From Hippasteria phrygiana (taxonomy: Eukaryota > Echinodermata > Asteroidea > Valvatida > Goniasteridae), in assembly GCA_037893225.1 (NCBI GenBank), contig JAZGUH010000564.1, positions 1,860,001-1,924,000 on the forward strand: DNA of 64,000 bases. Reading direction: 5' to 3'. Below the pieces are notes generated by a model. The model was not told the origin of the DNA. It saw only the letters and a list, made by a program, of their open reading frames with translations, and searched no databases. Of the stretch, positions 1 to 11,325 are shown in pieces. The first letter of the stretch is position 1, and every line of letters begins with the position of its first letter. The position numbers were made by a program, and so were the translations under genes.

Positions 1-1647
1 ATTTCACGAAAAAGTGCGTAGCTTCCGCCAGTTTCAAAAGTGGCGTAAGGCTTACGCAACAAAAAAGTTGCGCAGCTGCGCCATTTCCTTACGGACCATT
101 TTCACGAAACTTGTCTTAGCTGCGCAATGTACCGATTTATTACAACAGTAAAAGAAAGTTTTGAACGAGTCTAACTTATGCATATTATTCTGTAATTATA
201 AGCGCAGCACAAAGGTCACACATGCGACATATTCGCCGTGCGTGTACATTGACAATGTGTATTGGCCTACGTACGGCGCGGTACAAGCAGACGATCAAGA
301 CAAATTTGGGCGGGGAAACATTTTATCCAAATGTTCGCTCTTTTTCTGCGGGACCCGGATGGATCGACAAATTATGTAAGTAACCTACATCATAGCGACA
401 ATGGCTAACGTTTCTAGAGAGCGACACGGTAGAAATGTTAATTGGTCGTTGGAGGAAGTTAAAATCCTCGCAGAGTTCGTCAAAGATTGTGGATCGAGAG
501 AGTTGTTTGGGAGTAGTGGCAAAGGAAAGAGAGCGCCCGCAAATATTAAAAAATAAAGCGGGCTCACTGGCAGCAGGTAACGCAGCTGGAAAACGGGGTC
601 CCGTGAGGGACTGGCAAAAGGTCCGAAAACATGGGGGGAACTTGCAAGTAAGGCCCGGAAATATCGGAGAGAGAGAAACGAAACGGGTAGGCCTAGTATT
701 ATTTTGGGTCAACTCGTACCAGAGTCAACTCGTACTCCCCTAATAAGTTTCCATAGGCCTACTGTCTTTTCTAAAATCTTTTTTTTCCCCACAAACTGGA
801 CGACTGGTTTCGATGACTGTGCGAACGTCTAAGTTTAAAACCCTCCTACTATTTAAAAGGTCAAAATCAGTCAAACTTTCCTTCCACCTCCCCTGCTATA
901 CTTTTACACAGACATGATCAGATTACATGTGGTTTTGTACTATGGCAGGAGGGTCAAAAACAATCACCCTGACTGATTTTGACCCATACAACAACATGGC
1001 TCAGAATGTATGTTTGCATAGGAGGGCTGGAGAATGTGGTGTTATTGAAATTTCTTTTTTTTCATTGGTTTGAATTTTTATCTCGGCTGTCTTTTTAATA
1101 TTCTGAATGACAGGCCTACTTTGTTTGCCCCTCCCTCTCATATTTTTAGATAATTGATAATGATTGACTGTGCGAACTGTTTTACCCTCGCCAAGAATAT
1201 TTAGGCAAGAAAGATTTGTAACGTTAGAAGTTGGTTTTCTTTGCATGTTTCATAATACTATACACTTCATATAATGCGTTTGAAACTTACTGGTTTTTAA
1301 TAATTTATTTGCATTGGCCATATATTTTAATGAATATACTGCAGTAACTTGCACACGACTGAATCTCTTTTGTAAATATGGGTTGGCTCTGAAAATAGCC
1401 GTTTGGTTTTGAATGGCGCACGTCTACAGCGCTGGCCCGGTGAGATGCTTACATTAAAAAAATCTCAAAACGCTTTACAAAAAATCGAAACTAGGCTACA
1501 TGTAGAACACATTAACAATAATTAACTGATTAAATACCGTTTAAAAAGAAATGTTTTAAGCTGGAAATTTAACATTTTGTTCCACAGATTAGGTGCATAA
1601 ATGGATCCCCGTATGCCTTATGTTTATAATTTATTCTCTGATTATAA

Positions 1648-1897
1648 TAGGGCTGTTCATTTTCGAATAATTTAGTATTTGAATATTCGAAACTTGATTA
1701 GACCGAATATTCGAATATTTGATACTGACTTAGTGACTGATCACATTTTTCACTGCATGCTGCGCTGGTAAAAAAAATTGCACGTAAAAGCACACCGTGT
1801 TTTATGTGTGGCGATCAATATTGTGGACCGTTCGATCGGCATTTTTTTTGCATTCCGCTGTTGTATCGAGGGTTTACAGACGGGAACAATAAATGTT
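1648..1897 (+). mobile_element. hAT-like MITE fragment
   Basis: It starts TAGGGCTG and is followed by AATATTCGAAT-type words. It matches the reverse complement of the complete element at 18215-18635 over about 250 bp, including the AAGCACACCG and GACGGGAACAA blocks. The match stops near 1897, so one end is missing. It lies in intron 1 of the Myb/SANT-like gene. Confidence 0.6.
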
Positions 1898-2484
1898 GAT
1901 TTTTCCTCATGTTTGACTGATGATATACAGGTGGTGGAGTAAAACCCCATGAGGACCCCTCCATGGAGTGGAACTTGGACACCCTTGCGCCCTCCTTTGT
2001 AGATGGAGTTGTGGACAAGGGGCAAGGGGAGTCCGTGCCGGACATAGGTGAAGTGCCAGGTAAGTACAGTTTTTTTTTGTCTTGTGCACGGGTGTGGTCA
2101 CAGGTTAAGGCTGTTTACAAAACATGTACATTACAAAGGATAATAGTAATTCTAACATCGGAAGGGCTAATAATAGAAAAAAGATGACAACAAATGCATT
2201 ATTAAATAAACAAAGTAAATAATATGTAGAATCTGGATGACATTGGGAAGTTGCAAAATGTGAACCCAAAATTCATTAGCTTACTGTCATCTACTGGAAT
2301 ATGAATCACCAAGGAAACACAAATTCTGGCAATTTATTTTTGCTGAACTGGCTGTAACATTGAGTTTTCTGTCCTGAATAACATTACACTTTTGCTAATG
2401 AATATGAAAACCATTAGCATAAAAAACAAAAAGGCAGCAAAATGCCCTTAAAAATGGAAAAATGAACATTGAAAATAAGGTTAA

Positions 2485-3702
2485 AGGGGCTGTATCATCG
2501 CGCCATCTCGCGTTAACGAATCAAATATTGGAGTGCGCCCCCTTGCGCTTCATTTCGGTTATGTGCTACTTTTAACTGTCATCGTTGTTATGGCTGTTCT
2601 GAGAATTGGCTTTTGGAAACTACACCCCCTGGAACACGCACGCATGTCTAGCGTCTGCGTACTGACATACACATACATGTATACATGCATACTTAAAAAC
2701 AAGTAGCACACATCGTGGCACTCAGTTCTCTAAGAGTAAGATTATTAGAAAAAACGTTCAAATTTCATCTGTTTATTTCATACAATTTCATTCACATGTA
2801 CACAAGTGCCATGGAATATTTGTCTGAAAGTTGCATGGAATTGGAGGTTGGCGATATAGAAGTAGAACCTTAGGCTGGAGAACCTATGACATGTAGGCCT
2901 ACATGCCGAAACTCTTGCCAGAGAGGACGACTCGGCACACGGGGTGCTTGTCCATGTAAATGTGCACAGCAAAACTGCAACGTGTCTTGTCGCTGTGGGA
3001 CAGTTTGCGCTAAATTTTGTACACAATCCCACAGGCGCGGAATCCGTTAAATGGTCTATGTATTATGTGTACATTCATTTGGATGTATCCTATTTGTATC
3101 TTGCTTGTAAACTTAGGTCGATAAAAAGCTTCAAGCTTAAAGCCCGGTTCATACTTCATGCGAATGCGAAGCGAATTCGTTATGGTAACAGAGAACGTCA
3201 CAATGAAACTTCAATTGTTGACGCCATGAAATTCGCTTCGCATTCGCATGAAGTATGAACCAGGCTTTATTTTGACCCATCACTTTAATAACAAAATTAT
3301 CATGCTACTAAAAGAGGTGTAGTGGCTGCAGACAGTTCTTTAGCAGCGAAACAAAATAATTTAAATCTAGAACTTAGAAGTACATTTTTTTTAAACAGTT
3401 GATAGATAGAGCTGAAACAACTTCACTTGGTCGCTATTCCACTGGCACTTGTCAACAACTCGCTGTGTGAAACAATATTTCCGCACATCAATTCTACATG
3501 TAATATATAGTCAACATGTACAGTACACATTACATGTACAGTAAATCCGATCCATGTACTCGGTATGTGAATTGTTCATGTCATAAAAAGTAATAAGCGA
3601 ATAATTCGTGCAAAACCGGTGAAAATTAGTGTTGTTTGAATATTTGTCAAGGTGTTTATTTCTTTGTTTCTTCGCTGCTATGATCGTGACGATACAGCCC
3701 CT
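2485..3702. mobile_element. TTAA-flanked non-autonomous DNA transposon
   Basis: The 1.2-kb segment begins AGGGGCTGTATC and ends GATACAGCCCCT, an exact 12-bp terminal inverted repeat. TTAA lies on both sides (2481-2484 and 3703-3706). TTAA duplication is the hallmark of piggyBac and Kolobok elements. No transposase-like frame is seen inside. It sits in intron 2 of the Myb/SANT-like gene and carries a nested palindromic MITE. Confidence 0.7.
3139..3268. mobile_element. Nested palindromic MITE
   Basis: About 40-bp arms form a near-perfect inverted repeat. The left arm starts AAAGCCCGGTTCATACTTC and the right arm ends GAAGTATGAACCAGGCTTT, with a short unique centre. It has no coding capacity and lies inside the 1.2-kb TTAA element, so it inserted later. 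Confidence 0.65.
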
Positions 3703-4169
3703 TTAAATGGGACACAAAGGTGCATTTTTAAGAACTGCATTAACAAAGTACATTGCATGGGCCCTTTAAAGTCTGAGGACAAACAGAATTTTAGTACAAT
3801 TGATATTTACATATAGTCCTTTTTTTCCTTTGCAGATGAGGATGAAGATGGAGATGGGGACGAGGAGGGAGATGGGGGGATGGTGAAGATGATGGAGACG
3901 GTGATGTGTTTGGTACTGGCAGGGAGGGTCCTGATTTAGAGGATAAAATGGGTGATATCCCTTCAAGTTCATCCGCCCTGCCAACAAGTTCAATGACAGC
4001 TCAAACATCAGGGACCAAGAGCCTGCCTGTTTGTACAACTGTCTTTGAAATTGAGAGGGAACGCCTGCAGTTTGAAAGGCAACAGCTGCAGGTTTCTGAA
4101 AATATCCAACGGAGTTTGGTTGATATTAATGCTACCATGCAACCAACATGGCATAACGGTCGTTGGTGA

Positions 4170-5297
4170 CACTGAGAGCACGTAAAGTTGACAGCCAGTA
4201 CCATTTTCATTTAGACATTAATGTCACTTGTATATTTTCTTGAACCCTCCTATGATTATAACTATCACAGCCTATCAAAAACTCTACCCACCAACTCTCA
4301 CAGCTTTTGTGTTTCAACCTATCACTTGATAGATTTTGATATACATATACTATATAGGGTAGCTGGCTCCATTTTAGCCTTGAGAACAGGAGGGTTGATT
4401 TGAAAAAAACATTGAAATTATTAAATTTGATAAACAAAATTGTACAGGCATGACAGTTTCCTTTCTGTACTTTAAAGTAGGGCACATTTTTCAAATTTTT
4501 TTTGTGGGTCAAATGCCAGGCATGATCGGAAAAATGGAAAGAAAAAAATCTCTTGCAATTGTGGGAGGGCGGATGAACTTGAAGATGGGTTTTCTATATT
4601 GTAGTTTTCCACAAACAGCCATCATAAATGCTGTTATTACCTCATCCAAGATGTTTAGATTGGATAACTGCCCAATGTTTTTAACATTCACAGATTTGGC
4701 CAATTGCAAACAAACTACAAATTAGAATGTATAGGAGTGGGTTCACAGAAATTTCAAAAAGGAAATCACTTGACACATCTTTGGAAATGACCTTCTTTGG
4801 TTGATTTTCATTCCAAAAGGACAGCATGCCAGAAGGAATAATTTCACAGGGAGTTTAAGTGCCATTACTATCTTTGAACCAAGTAAAATTTCACAATATG
4901 TTTGTAATTTGGTTACTTTTTTGATAGCTGCAAGTGGTCTACTCTATCTTTAAATCTGCTCTCCTATGCTATTATTTCCTTAGTAAACTTTGACTCTTGA
5001 GGCATACTTTTTGGCAGTATGAAGTGCACAAGTTGTAATTCTTTTACATACATTTTGAAAGGTATTTCATTATCGGAATTACAGATGAGCAAAATGCCGA
5101 TTAATGAGGTTAACTCTGAACAGATGGCCATCATGAAGGGGACCTGCATATGGGGGGACATCAACTGGCTCTTCATTAATTTCCTCCGGTATGTCTTGCT
5201 CATTCAAATCCTTAAGCCATGTTGTGTAGAACAGAGCAAGCCAGTACAATGGAGCTGGCTTTGACTGGGCTCACTCGTAGACCTGTTGCTAGACAAG
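4170..5297. other. No gene seen
   Basis: This is AT-rich sequence between the end of the Myb/SANT-like gene and the gypsy LTR. Open frames are short, overlap on both strands and match no family I recognise. It may hold the 3' UTR of the upstream gene. Confidence 0.5.
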
Positions 5298-6812
5298 TGT
5301 GACGAAAATGCCCCCGATACCCAGTTTAACGTTAGGTAACCCTCCTTAAATCTTACCTTTTCTTCTAGCACTCAGACATTTTCGTCTTGGAAATCCTAGT
5401 TCTCTTTTTTCCCACAAATTTGGCGTCTTTATTGAGCGATAAACACTGATAAATCCATTACTTGTTATTGTTCACGCACGTGTGTGTATTTCAGTGCTAA
5501 AAATAGACTTACTGGAAATCGCTGATGCTTTTATAGAAACTTGGGGAGCAAAGGAGGAGTTTATTGATTTGAATTAGGATTGGGGAGCTGTAGTATGAGT
5601 CCAATTGTAGCATATTTTGAGCTACTGGGGAGTTGAGTTTTGGAACTTGGGAGCACTTGAGAAGTTTGGGGAGCAGAGTTCTTGGAGTTGGGGAGCATTT
5701 GAACGCGGAGCTAGTTGGGGAGCATTTGAGGAGTTCGGGAAGCTTGCCATTCGAGGATACGGGGAGCTCGCATCTGAGGATACGGGGAGCACTCATGGAG
5801 TCGCTGTAAGTCACACCAGCTATTGCTTTAGATCATATTATTTATGGAGAGACTGACTGACTGACAGGAGGAGTCAGGAATTGTAGGATCTATTTCGGAG
5901 TCGGGCTGACGAGTCTGATTTTCCTTTGATGATTTAGAATAGGCCTGGGTGCCTGAAGTTGTTTTTGATAGGCCTGGGTGCCTGAAGTTTTATTGGATAG
6001 GCCTGGGTCATAAGTGTATTTTGTTGAGAAGACAAATTAAGTTAAACACGAGAAGTGTATTGTGTCGAGAAGATACTAAGCTAATTTTTAAGTGTAAAGG
6101 CCTGGGGCCTTGGTATATTTCCTAAGGATTAGAGAGGCTTAAACGATGCCTGGTCCTTGCTTTGTTTGACGAGTTTAAACGACACTCGTTTCAACTTTGG
6201 ACGGGTTTAAACGATACCCTGTTCCATTTCAATATTGTGTGTGTGACACCCCCCTTTACATCCCCTCCCCATTACTCACTCAGTGACAGTGTATTAAGGA
6301 TTGTACTTGTATTATAGAGCGTAGCTTTTACTCGAGTCATTGGATATTAGCAACCGACTAGATTATTGGAATAGACTGGATTGTAAATACAAACTTTGAG
6401 GATATACAGAGTGTAATATAAATTTGCTCTATTTATTGTTCTGAAATTGTTGGAGTTGCTGACCTGGATTAAATAATCCTTACGAGTTTTGTTCTGAATT
6501 CCTGGTTTACCGACATTATTTATTCAAGTCTCCTTTCCCTGTGAAGTGTTCTACTCTTGGTTAACTTCGTCATATATTTTGACCCGGATCCACGTCGGCT
6601 ATCGCGAATTGCTAAACCGGAGAGGCGGAAAACCGGAGAGGCGGAACTCCGGAGGTTTAGGCCTAAACTATTCCGCCTGGTGGCAGCGCTATCAAGTTTC
6701 CTCACAGGAGAATAACTGACTAAAGACTGAGACATATATCCGGTCACAATCTAAACCGATCCGCAATCCAGATCAGATATCATAAGTTTTCCCGTAAAAG
6801 ATTTTCGCCACA
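5298..6812 (+). repeat. 5' LTR
   Basis: It starts TGTGACGAAAA and ends TTTTCGCCACA, a one-mismatch terminal inverted repeat with TG...CA ends, one base before the primer-binding site. It matches the right LTR at both ends of the shared part. It lacks a ~600-bp block that the right LTR has after its first ~220 bp. Inside are degenerate GGGGAGC minisatellite units (about 5540-5790) and three copies of a TAGGCCTGGGTGCC motif (5940-6010). Confidence 0.85.
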
Positions 6813-6813
6813 C

Positions 6814-6831
6814 TGGTGGCAGCGGTGGGAT
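6814..6831 (+). promoter_or_regulatory. Primer-binding site, tRNA-Leu type
   Basis: TGGTGGCAGCGGTGGGAT is the exact complement of the 3' end of a metazoan tRNA-Leu (AAG type, ATCCCACCGCTGCCA plus CCA). It begins two bases after the LTR's terminal CA and so fixes the LTR end. A look-alike TGGTGGCAGCG lies earlier, near 6678, inside the LTR. Confidence 0.8.
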
Positions 6832-7311
6832 ACGTTGAAGTTGCTAAGGAGAGGAGAACATCACGACGAGATCTTAGATAAATTGAGGAACAAGGAAACT
6901 AGGAGACATTGGACTTGAAGTAAACTGCACAGATGATCGTGAAGGATCCAGAGTACGGGCAGAGAGTGCCTTGGAGATCAGCAGTACAATTGGAAGTAGT
7001 AGACCAACATCACCAAAAATTTCTTTTACTTTTCATTATGGAAAGTGAAGGAGGAGCAACGGGATGAATGTCGGTTGAAGATAAACAATATGACGAAAGA
7101 ATGCAACGAACAGCAGAACTTAATTTTGTTTATCCTGAAATAGGATTTCACCAAGTAAGGAACAGTATGGAGGAGGAACAATTGGGAATAAAACTTAACA
7201 GGAGGAAAACCGACACATCGTAAAGAAACAGAAAACGATGGACAAAATGGAACGACACTGATTCATAGGAGTGAGTGGCGTGTTAGCGGCAATGGTCCCG
7301 AACGTCACAAC
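6832..7311 (+). other. Retrotransposon leader
   Basis: This is purine-rich untranslated leader between the primer-binding site and the first gag-like frame. I see no long frame or clear secondary feature. Gag may begin here upstream of a frame break. Confidence 0.4.
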
Positions 7312-8208
7312 GTGAACTACGGAAACTCAAATGGAAGAGCAGATTGTGGGTATCCAATTTTAAGTCGAAAAGAAGTGATCCCAGAGAAATTTGATGGACG
7401 TTCTGGATGGAATGACTATCGTAAACATTTTGAAGCATGTAAGATGGTGAATAAATGGAATGATGAGGAAGCAGCATTTCATCTTGCAACTAGATTAACA
7501 TTGAAGGTATTTGGAAACATGCCAGAAGATAGGCGTATGTAGTATTGGGAGCTCACCAGTAAATAATCAGAGATTTGGACCGGGCAAACACCCGGAAAAT
7601 TACCTAATGGAACTGCGAATGAAGAGAAGGAGACAAAATGAAACTCTGCAAGAACTGGGACAAGAAATTCGAGATTTGACGGCGATGGCTTATCCCGAAT
7701 TGCCACGTGCAGTTACAGAACGACTGGCAAAAGGCCACTTTCTTGATGCCATGGACAACTCTGAAATAAGGGCAGGAATTTTTAGGGCAAGACCTGCAAC
7801 ATTAGATGAGGCCGTAAGATCCGCTGTAGAAAGAGGGGTTTTCTCCAAGCTGAAAACAGCAGGGATAAATTGAAATTCAATCGATATGCACGTAATGTCA
7901 CTGCAATGAATGGGACTGACTCTGAATGGACTAAACTCGCAAAAGGATTGGACGACATGCGAACATCGATAGCAGAATTAAAGAGAACAATGGAGAACAT
8001 GCAGAGAAATCAACCAGACAATAAAAGGATGAGACCACACGACAGTTTGACTTGCTACTCTTGCGGAGGAGTTGGACATTTTGCGAGAGACTGCAAAATG
8101 ATGGGACCAAAATGTGAAAGGAGACAGCCGTTAAACGCCCAATGGTCAACTCAGAGGGTCGAGAGGAGGCCAGGAAACAACTGGAAAGACCCGCCAAAAC
8201 AGAATTAG
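7312..8208 (+). pseudogene. gag: Gag polyprotein (broken)
   Basis: Three frames together read a gypsy-type Gag: 7312-7542, about 7540-7873 and 7870-8208. The first part has a PEKFDGRSGWNDYRKHFE start like retrotransposon gag N-termini. The second has the capsid pattern with RFGPGKHPENY, ELGQEIRDL and AYPELP. The third ends in one CCHC zinc knuckle, C-x2-C-x4-H-x4-C (CYSCGGVGHFARDC), that would bind genomic RNA. The two frame changes, near 7540 and 7870, make this a decayed copy or one with consensus errors. The final frame ends at TAG 8208 and overlaps protease in another frame, as in elements that use frameshifting between gag and pol. Confidence 0.8.
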
Positions 8209-8753
8209 AAATAATAGATGTGGACATTTATGATAAATTGGACAAAGATGTAAGAGATTCTATGCAAGAAGGGACAGTTTGTGGAAGCGATGTGAAATTT
8301 CTCGTAGATACAGGCTCAACAAATACAGTGCTGTCGAAAGAGACTTATCTGAAAATGAAGGATGAGAAAAGGCCAGAATTAACAAAAAGTGCTTCAGGAA
8401 TTAGACAAGCAGACGGCACACCAATTGAAGTCTTAGGCAACGGGATGGTGAAAGTAAAAGTTGGCCCAGCAGATATTTTACTGCAAATCATTGTAACAGA
8501 TATCTGCAACGAAGCAATTTTGGGCATAGACTTTTTGCTCAAAACAGGAGGGACACTGGATTTAAATAGGCTATGTTTGATAATCCGAGGAGAGCCGATT
8601 AAACTGAATGATACTCGTTATCAACAGAGAATAATTGCAGCAGAGACTTTAATGATTTCAGCAGGGACAGAGACAATAATAGCCGCCGAGTTGAAGAAGC
8701 CAAGTAGGTGCAAATGCAAGGAGTGTGGCATTAAAGGAAGGATTGCAGCATAG
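8142..8753 (+). pseudogene. pro: Retropepsin-like aspartic protease domain
   Basis: A 203-residue frame overlaps the end of gag. The active-site triplet is in FLVDTGSTNTVLS (residues about 53-65), and the second conserved strand is ILGIDFLL (about 126-133). This is the usual retropepsin order in Ty3/gypsy Pol, where it matures Gag-Pol by dimerising. The real domain starts after the first ~40 residues, which overlap gag. The frame stops at 8753 within a region that should run on into RT. RT is in the next frame, so one indel separates them. Confidence 0.8.
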
Positions 8754-10026
8754 TGTATCGGTGGATAAGGGAATTTTAGTGGCCCGAACTTTAGTGGATT
8801 CACAGGCATACAAAATACCAGTTCGTTTGATGAACGTTGGAGATTGTGCTGTGACAGTGCACCAGGGAACTGTGATCGGAGTATATTCCGCTATTGATGA
8901 AGAATTAGTGACATCACCATTTATAGAGAAAGTAGACATTGAAACTGTCCGAACATTGACAGACACTGGAGCAAAAATCCCAGACCACCTTCAAGATTTG
9001 TGGGAGGAAAGTACACAGAATTTAGGAGAATCTGACAGAGCTGCAGTGCGAGAACTACTCACAAATTATCAGGATGTATTCTCAACGGGAGACTACGATA
9101 TTGGCAGAACAACTCTGGTGAAACACCGCATTGATATGGGAGCAGCAGCACCAATAAAACAGCGACCGAGAAGAGCACCAGGAGTAAAAAGGGAGGAGAT
9201 CAACAAACAAGTCAAGGAATTATTAGATAAAGAATTGATCGAACCTCCATCCAGCCCCTGGGCGTCACCCGTAGTATTAGTGCCAAAGAAAGATGGTACA
9301 AGGAGATTCTGTATAGATTATAGGAAGCTAAATGATCTGACCAGGAAAGACTCTTATCCAGTACCGAACATAGAAGATTCACTGAATGCCTTAGCAGGTG
9401 CTAAATGGTTTTCAAGTTTAGATTTAGCGTCAGGTTACTGGCAGGTAGAATTAGATGATGAAGCCAAGGATAAGTCAACATTTGTAGTTCAAGGTGGACT
9501 CTACTCATGGAAAGTAATGCCATTCGGGTTATGCAATGCCCCAGCAACTTTCGAGAGATTGATGGAACGAGTTATGGCAGGACTTCAATGGGAAATACTG
9601 CTGTTGTATATTGACGATATATTATGCTACGGGAGGACAGTGGCAGAAGCACTGACACGTTTGGAAATCGTCTTTCAACGACTAAGAGAAGCAAACCTTA
9701 AGTTAAAGCCAAAGAAATGTCATCTGTTTAAGCAGAGTGTACAATACTTAGGACATGTTGTCTCAGCTGATGGGATAACTACTGATCCTGAGAAAATCAA
9801 AGCAGTGAAGGACTGGAAGAACCCCGAGACGGTAACTGAAGTCCGCAGTTTCTTGGGATTGGCGTCTTACTATCGCCGCTTCATTCAAGGATTCGCTTAC
9901 ATAGCGCGTCCACTACATCGACTGACTGAGAAAAACAGACCATTTCTGTGGACTGAAGAATGTGGAAAGGCCTTTGCTGAATTAAAGGAAAAGTTGAGCA
10001 CAGCTCCAATTCTGTTCTACCCATTA
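8725..10026 (+). pseudogene. pol: Ty3/gypsy reverse transcriptase, truncated RNase H
   Basis: The RT domain is well preserved: IEPPSSPWASPVVLVPKKDG (about residue 172), FCIDYRKLN, FSSLDLASGYWQ with the first catalytic Asp (about 233), MPFGLCNAPATFERLM, and YIDDIL with the catalytic Asp pair (295-298). YLGHVVSADGI and FLGLASYYRRFI follow, as in the gypsy thumb/connection. RNase H begins (FLWTEECGKAFAELK) but is cut after about 20 residues where the sequence runs into poly(C). The RNase H core and integrase HHCC and DDE parts are missing. The first ~90 residues are the protease-RT linker. Confidence 0.88.
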
Positions 10027-10061
10027 CCCCCCCCCCCCCCCCCCCCGTAGATCCACCACTG
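10027..10061. repeat. Poly(C) tract with transposon-end remnant at a pol deletion
   Basis: Twenty Cs (10027-10046) are followed by GTAGATCCACCACTG, the kind of end seen in the G/C-tract MITEs elsewhere in the window (CCCCTGGATCCGCC...). Pol sequence resumes directly after it at the integrase C-terminus. The tract therefore marks a deletion of about 1.5 kb of pol, probably through an inserted element that was itself mostly lost. Confidence 0.6.
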
Positions 10062-10465
10062 TGATGTTAGGACGAGATGTAGAATTACCAGTAGATGTAT
10101 TGGTACAAACACCTGAAGGGAAAATTTTCCCCGAGGGTAGTGATTATACTGAGGAATCGCGAGACCGCTTGTGCATAGCCCACGAGAGGGCAAGGACATG
10201 TTTCAGACAAGCTGCAGAGCACCAGAAGAGGACTAATAATAGAAAAACCCAGGATAGCAGGATTACTGTAGGAGCATATGTATGGCTACATAATCCATCG
10301 GGAAAGAAAGGAAAAAGTCCAAAACTTGTCTTACCTTGGGAGGGACTTTTCAAAGTGGTGGACCAGCTCACTGATGTTGTGTTTCGTATTCGAAAGGGCA
10401 GACACGGCAAGTTTGCTGTGGTCCATGCTGACAGGTTAGAACCGTACCAGGGGGCCACCTGTTAG
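10061..10465 (+). pseudogene. int: Integrase C-terminal domain fragment
   Basis: A 134-residue frame begins LGRDVELPVDVL, matching the region just after the integrase catalytic core in gypsy elements. It continues through VGAYVWLHNP, SPKLVLPWEGLFKVV (GPY/F-like module) and FAVVHADRLEPY, the usual end of gypsy integrase. The zinc-binding and DDE parts are absent, so it cannot integrate DNA. It ends at TAG 10465, about 150 bp before the extra ORF. Confidence 0.85.
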
Positions 10466-10614
10466 GGAAAACACTCAGAGAAACAAAAACAAATCAGTGG
10501 AGCCAAAAAGAAGAAACCCACAAAGGGAAAGAGAGGCTCCAACAAAATATGGAGAATTTAGTATTTGAAAAATATGTGTACTTAAAGCATTTAATGTTTT
10601 CTTTTTGACTTCAG

Positions 10615-11325
10615 ATGGATCTGGTGGACCTACAAGAAGTAATTCTGGATAGACGGATTTTCCATTGTGAGGAATGTGGGTTGAAATTCGGAAAAAGATA
10701 TAACTACGACAGACATATGTCGACACACCTGCGTTACAGGGAGTAGTTTCATTGCATATGGTGCACTCAGTGGTACTGGAGGAGGTACCATTATCTTCGA
10801 CGCCACTATGTCAAATTTCACCCTAGTGTTGTTGGAGAGGTCAAGAGAATTAACCCCATCATAGAAAAATGTAGGGAAAGATCGCCACAGCCAACCCCAG
10901 CAGCCAGCCCTTCAAGCTCACTCACAGCTGAAGTAGGTGACACCTTCCCTGTGTCACCAAGTCCCCATGAGGTGACAGAAGTAGAAGCAGCCGAGGCAGC
11001 ATTGTCCTTAACTGCATCAGATATTGAGGACACATTGATGAAGTTAGAGAATCCTTCCCCCACACCGATAAGGCCATCCCCCAAAGGCAAACCAAGGAAT
11101 CTGAAGCAGATGCTGGAAGAGAATGAGGAAATTGAAACGGTGGCAGAGAGCTCTGGGAAACGACGATGCCAATGGGAACCCATAGTCATTCAAGACCTGT
11201 TTCAAGGAATAGTCCGTGTGACGGAGGTCCATACTGTTTGGCACTATGACGAAAATGGAAGGGTACAGAAGAAAGAAGTAACAGAGAGGGTATACGATAG
11301 AGTAAAGGACAACCAGGAGGAGTGA
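10615..11325 (+). pseudogene. Retrotransposon 3' ORF with C2H2 zinc fingers
   Basis: One frame runs from ATG 10615 to TGA 11325, broken only by TAG at 10744-10746. Before the stop is a C2H2 finger (C-x2-C-x12-H-x3-H: HCEECGLKFGKRYNYDRHMS). Directly after it is a second finger-like block (C-x2-C-x13-H-x4-H: FHCIWC...RRHYVKFH). An acidic Ser/Pro-rich linker follows, then a C-terminal block with VRVTEVHTVWHYDENG and many charged residues. It lies in the env position between integrase and the 3' LTR but has no signal peptide or membrane segment, so it is not an envelope gene. I do not recognise the family. A nucleic-acid-binding accessory role is inference from the fingers. Confidence 0.6.

Larger units (their letters stand above)
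401..4169 (+). pseudogene. Myb/SANT-like DNA-binding protein gene, three exons
   Basis: Three exons join in phase: 401-647 (donor GTAAGG), 1931-2059 (43 codons; acceptor after ATACAG, donor GTAAGT) and 3836-4169 (acceptor TTTGCAG, TGA stop). Exon 1 starts at ATG 401 and reads a Myb/SANT-like helix with the NWSLEEVKILAEF pattern, an AxNAAGK-like middle and a WGELASKARKY end, as in the MADF/Myb_DNA-bind_5 proteins found beside PIF/Harbinger transposases and in NAIF1-like genes. Exon 3 has a run of Asp/Glu/Gly and then a charged coiled coil (IERERLQFERQQLQ), the usual tail of such proteins. The frame shifts twice in exon 1 (near 555 and 625, at A-runs) and once in exon 3 (G-run near 3875). It is either a decayed copy or a real gene with consensus errors. 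The three-exon structure is firm; the family name is inferred from pattern. Confidence 0.5.

Noticed and set aside
161..379. 72-codon + frame upstream of the Myb/SANT-like exon
   Set aside because: No domain, out of frame with the downstream exon, and overlapping its likely 5' UTR.
10615..11325. Envelope gene in the 3' ORF position
   Set aside because: No signal peptide, membrane segment or cysteine pattern of an envelope; C2H2 fingers instead.
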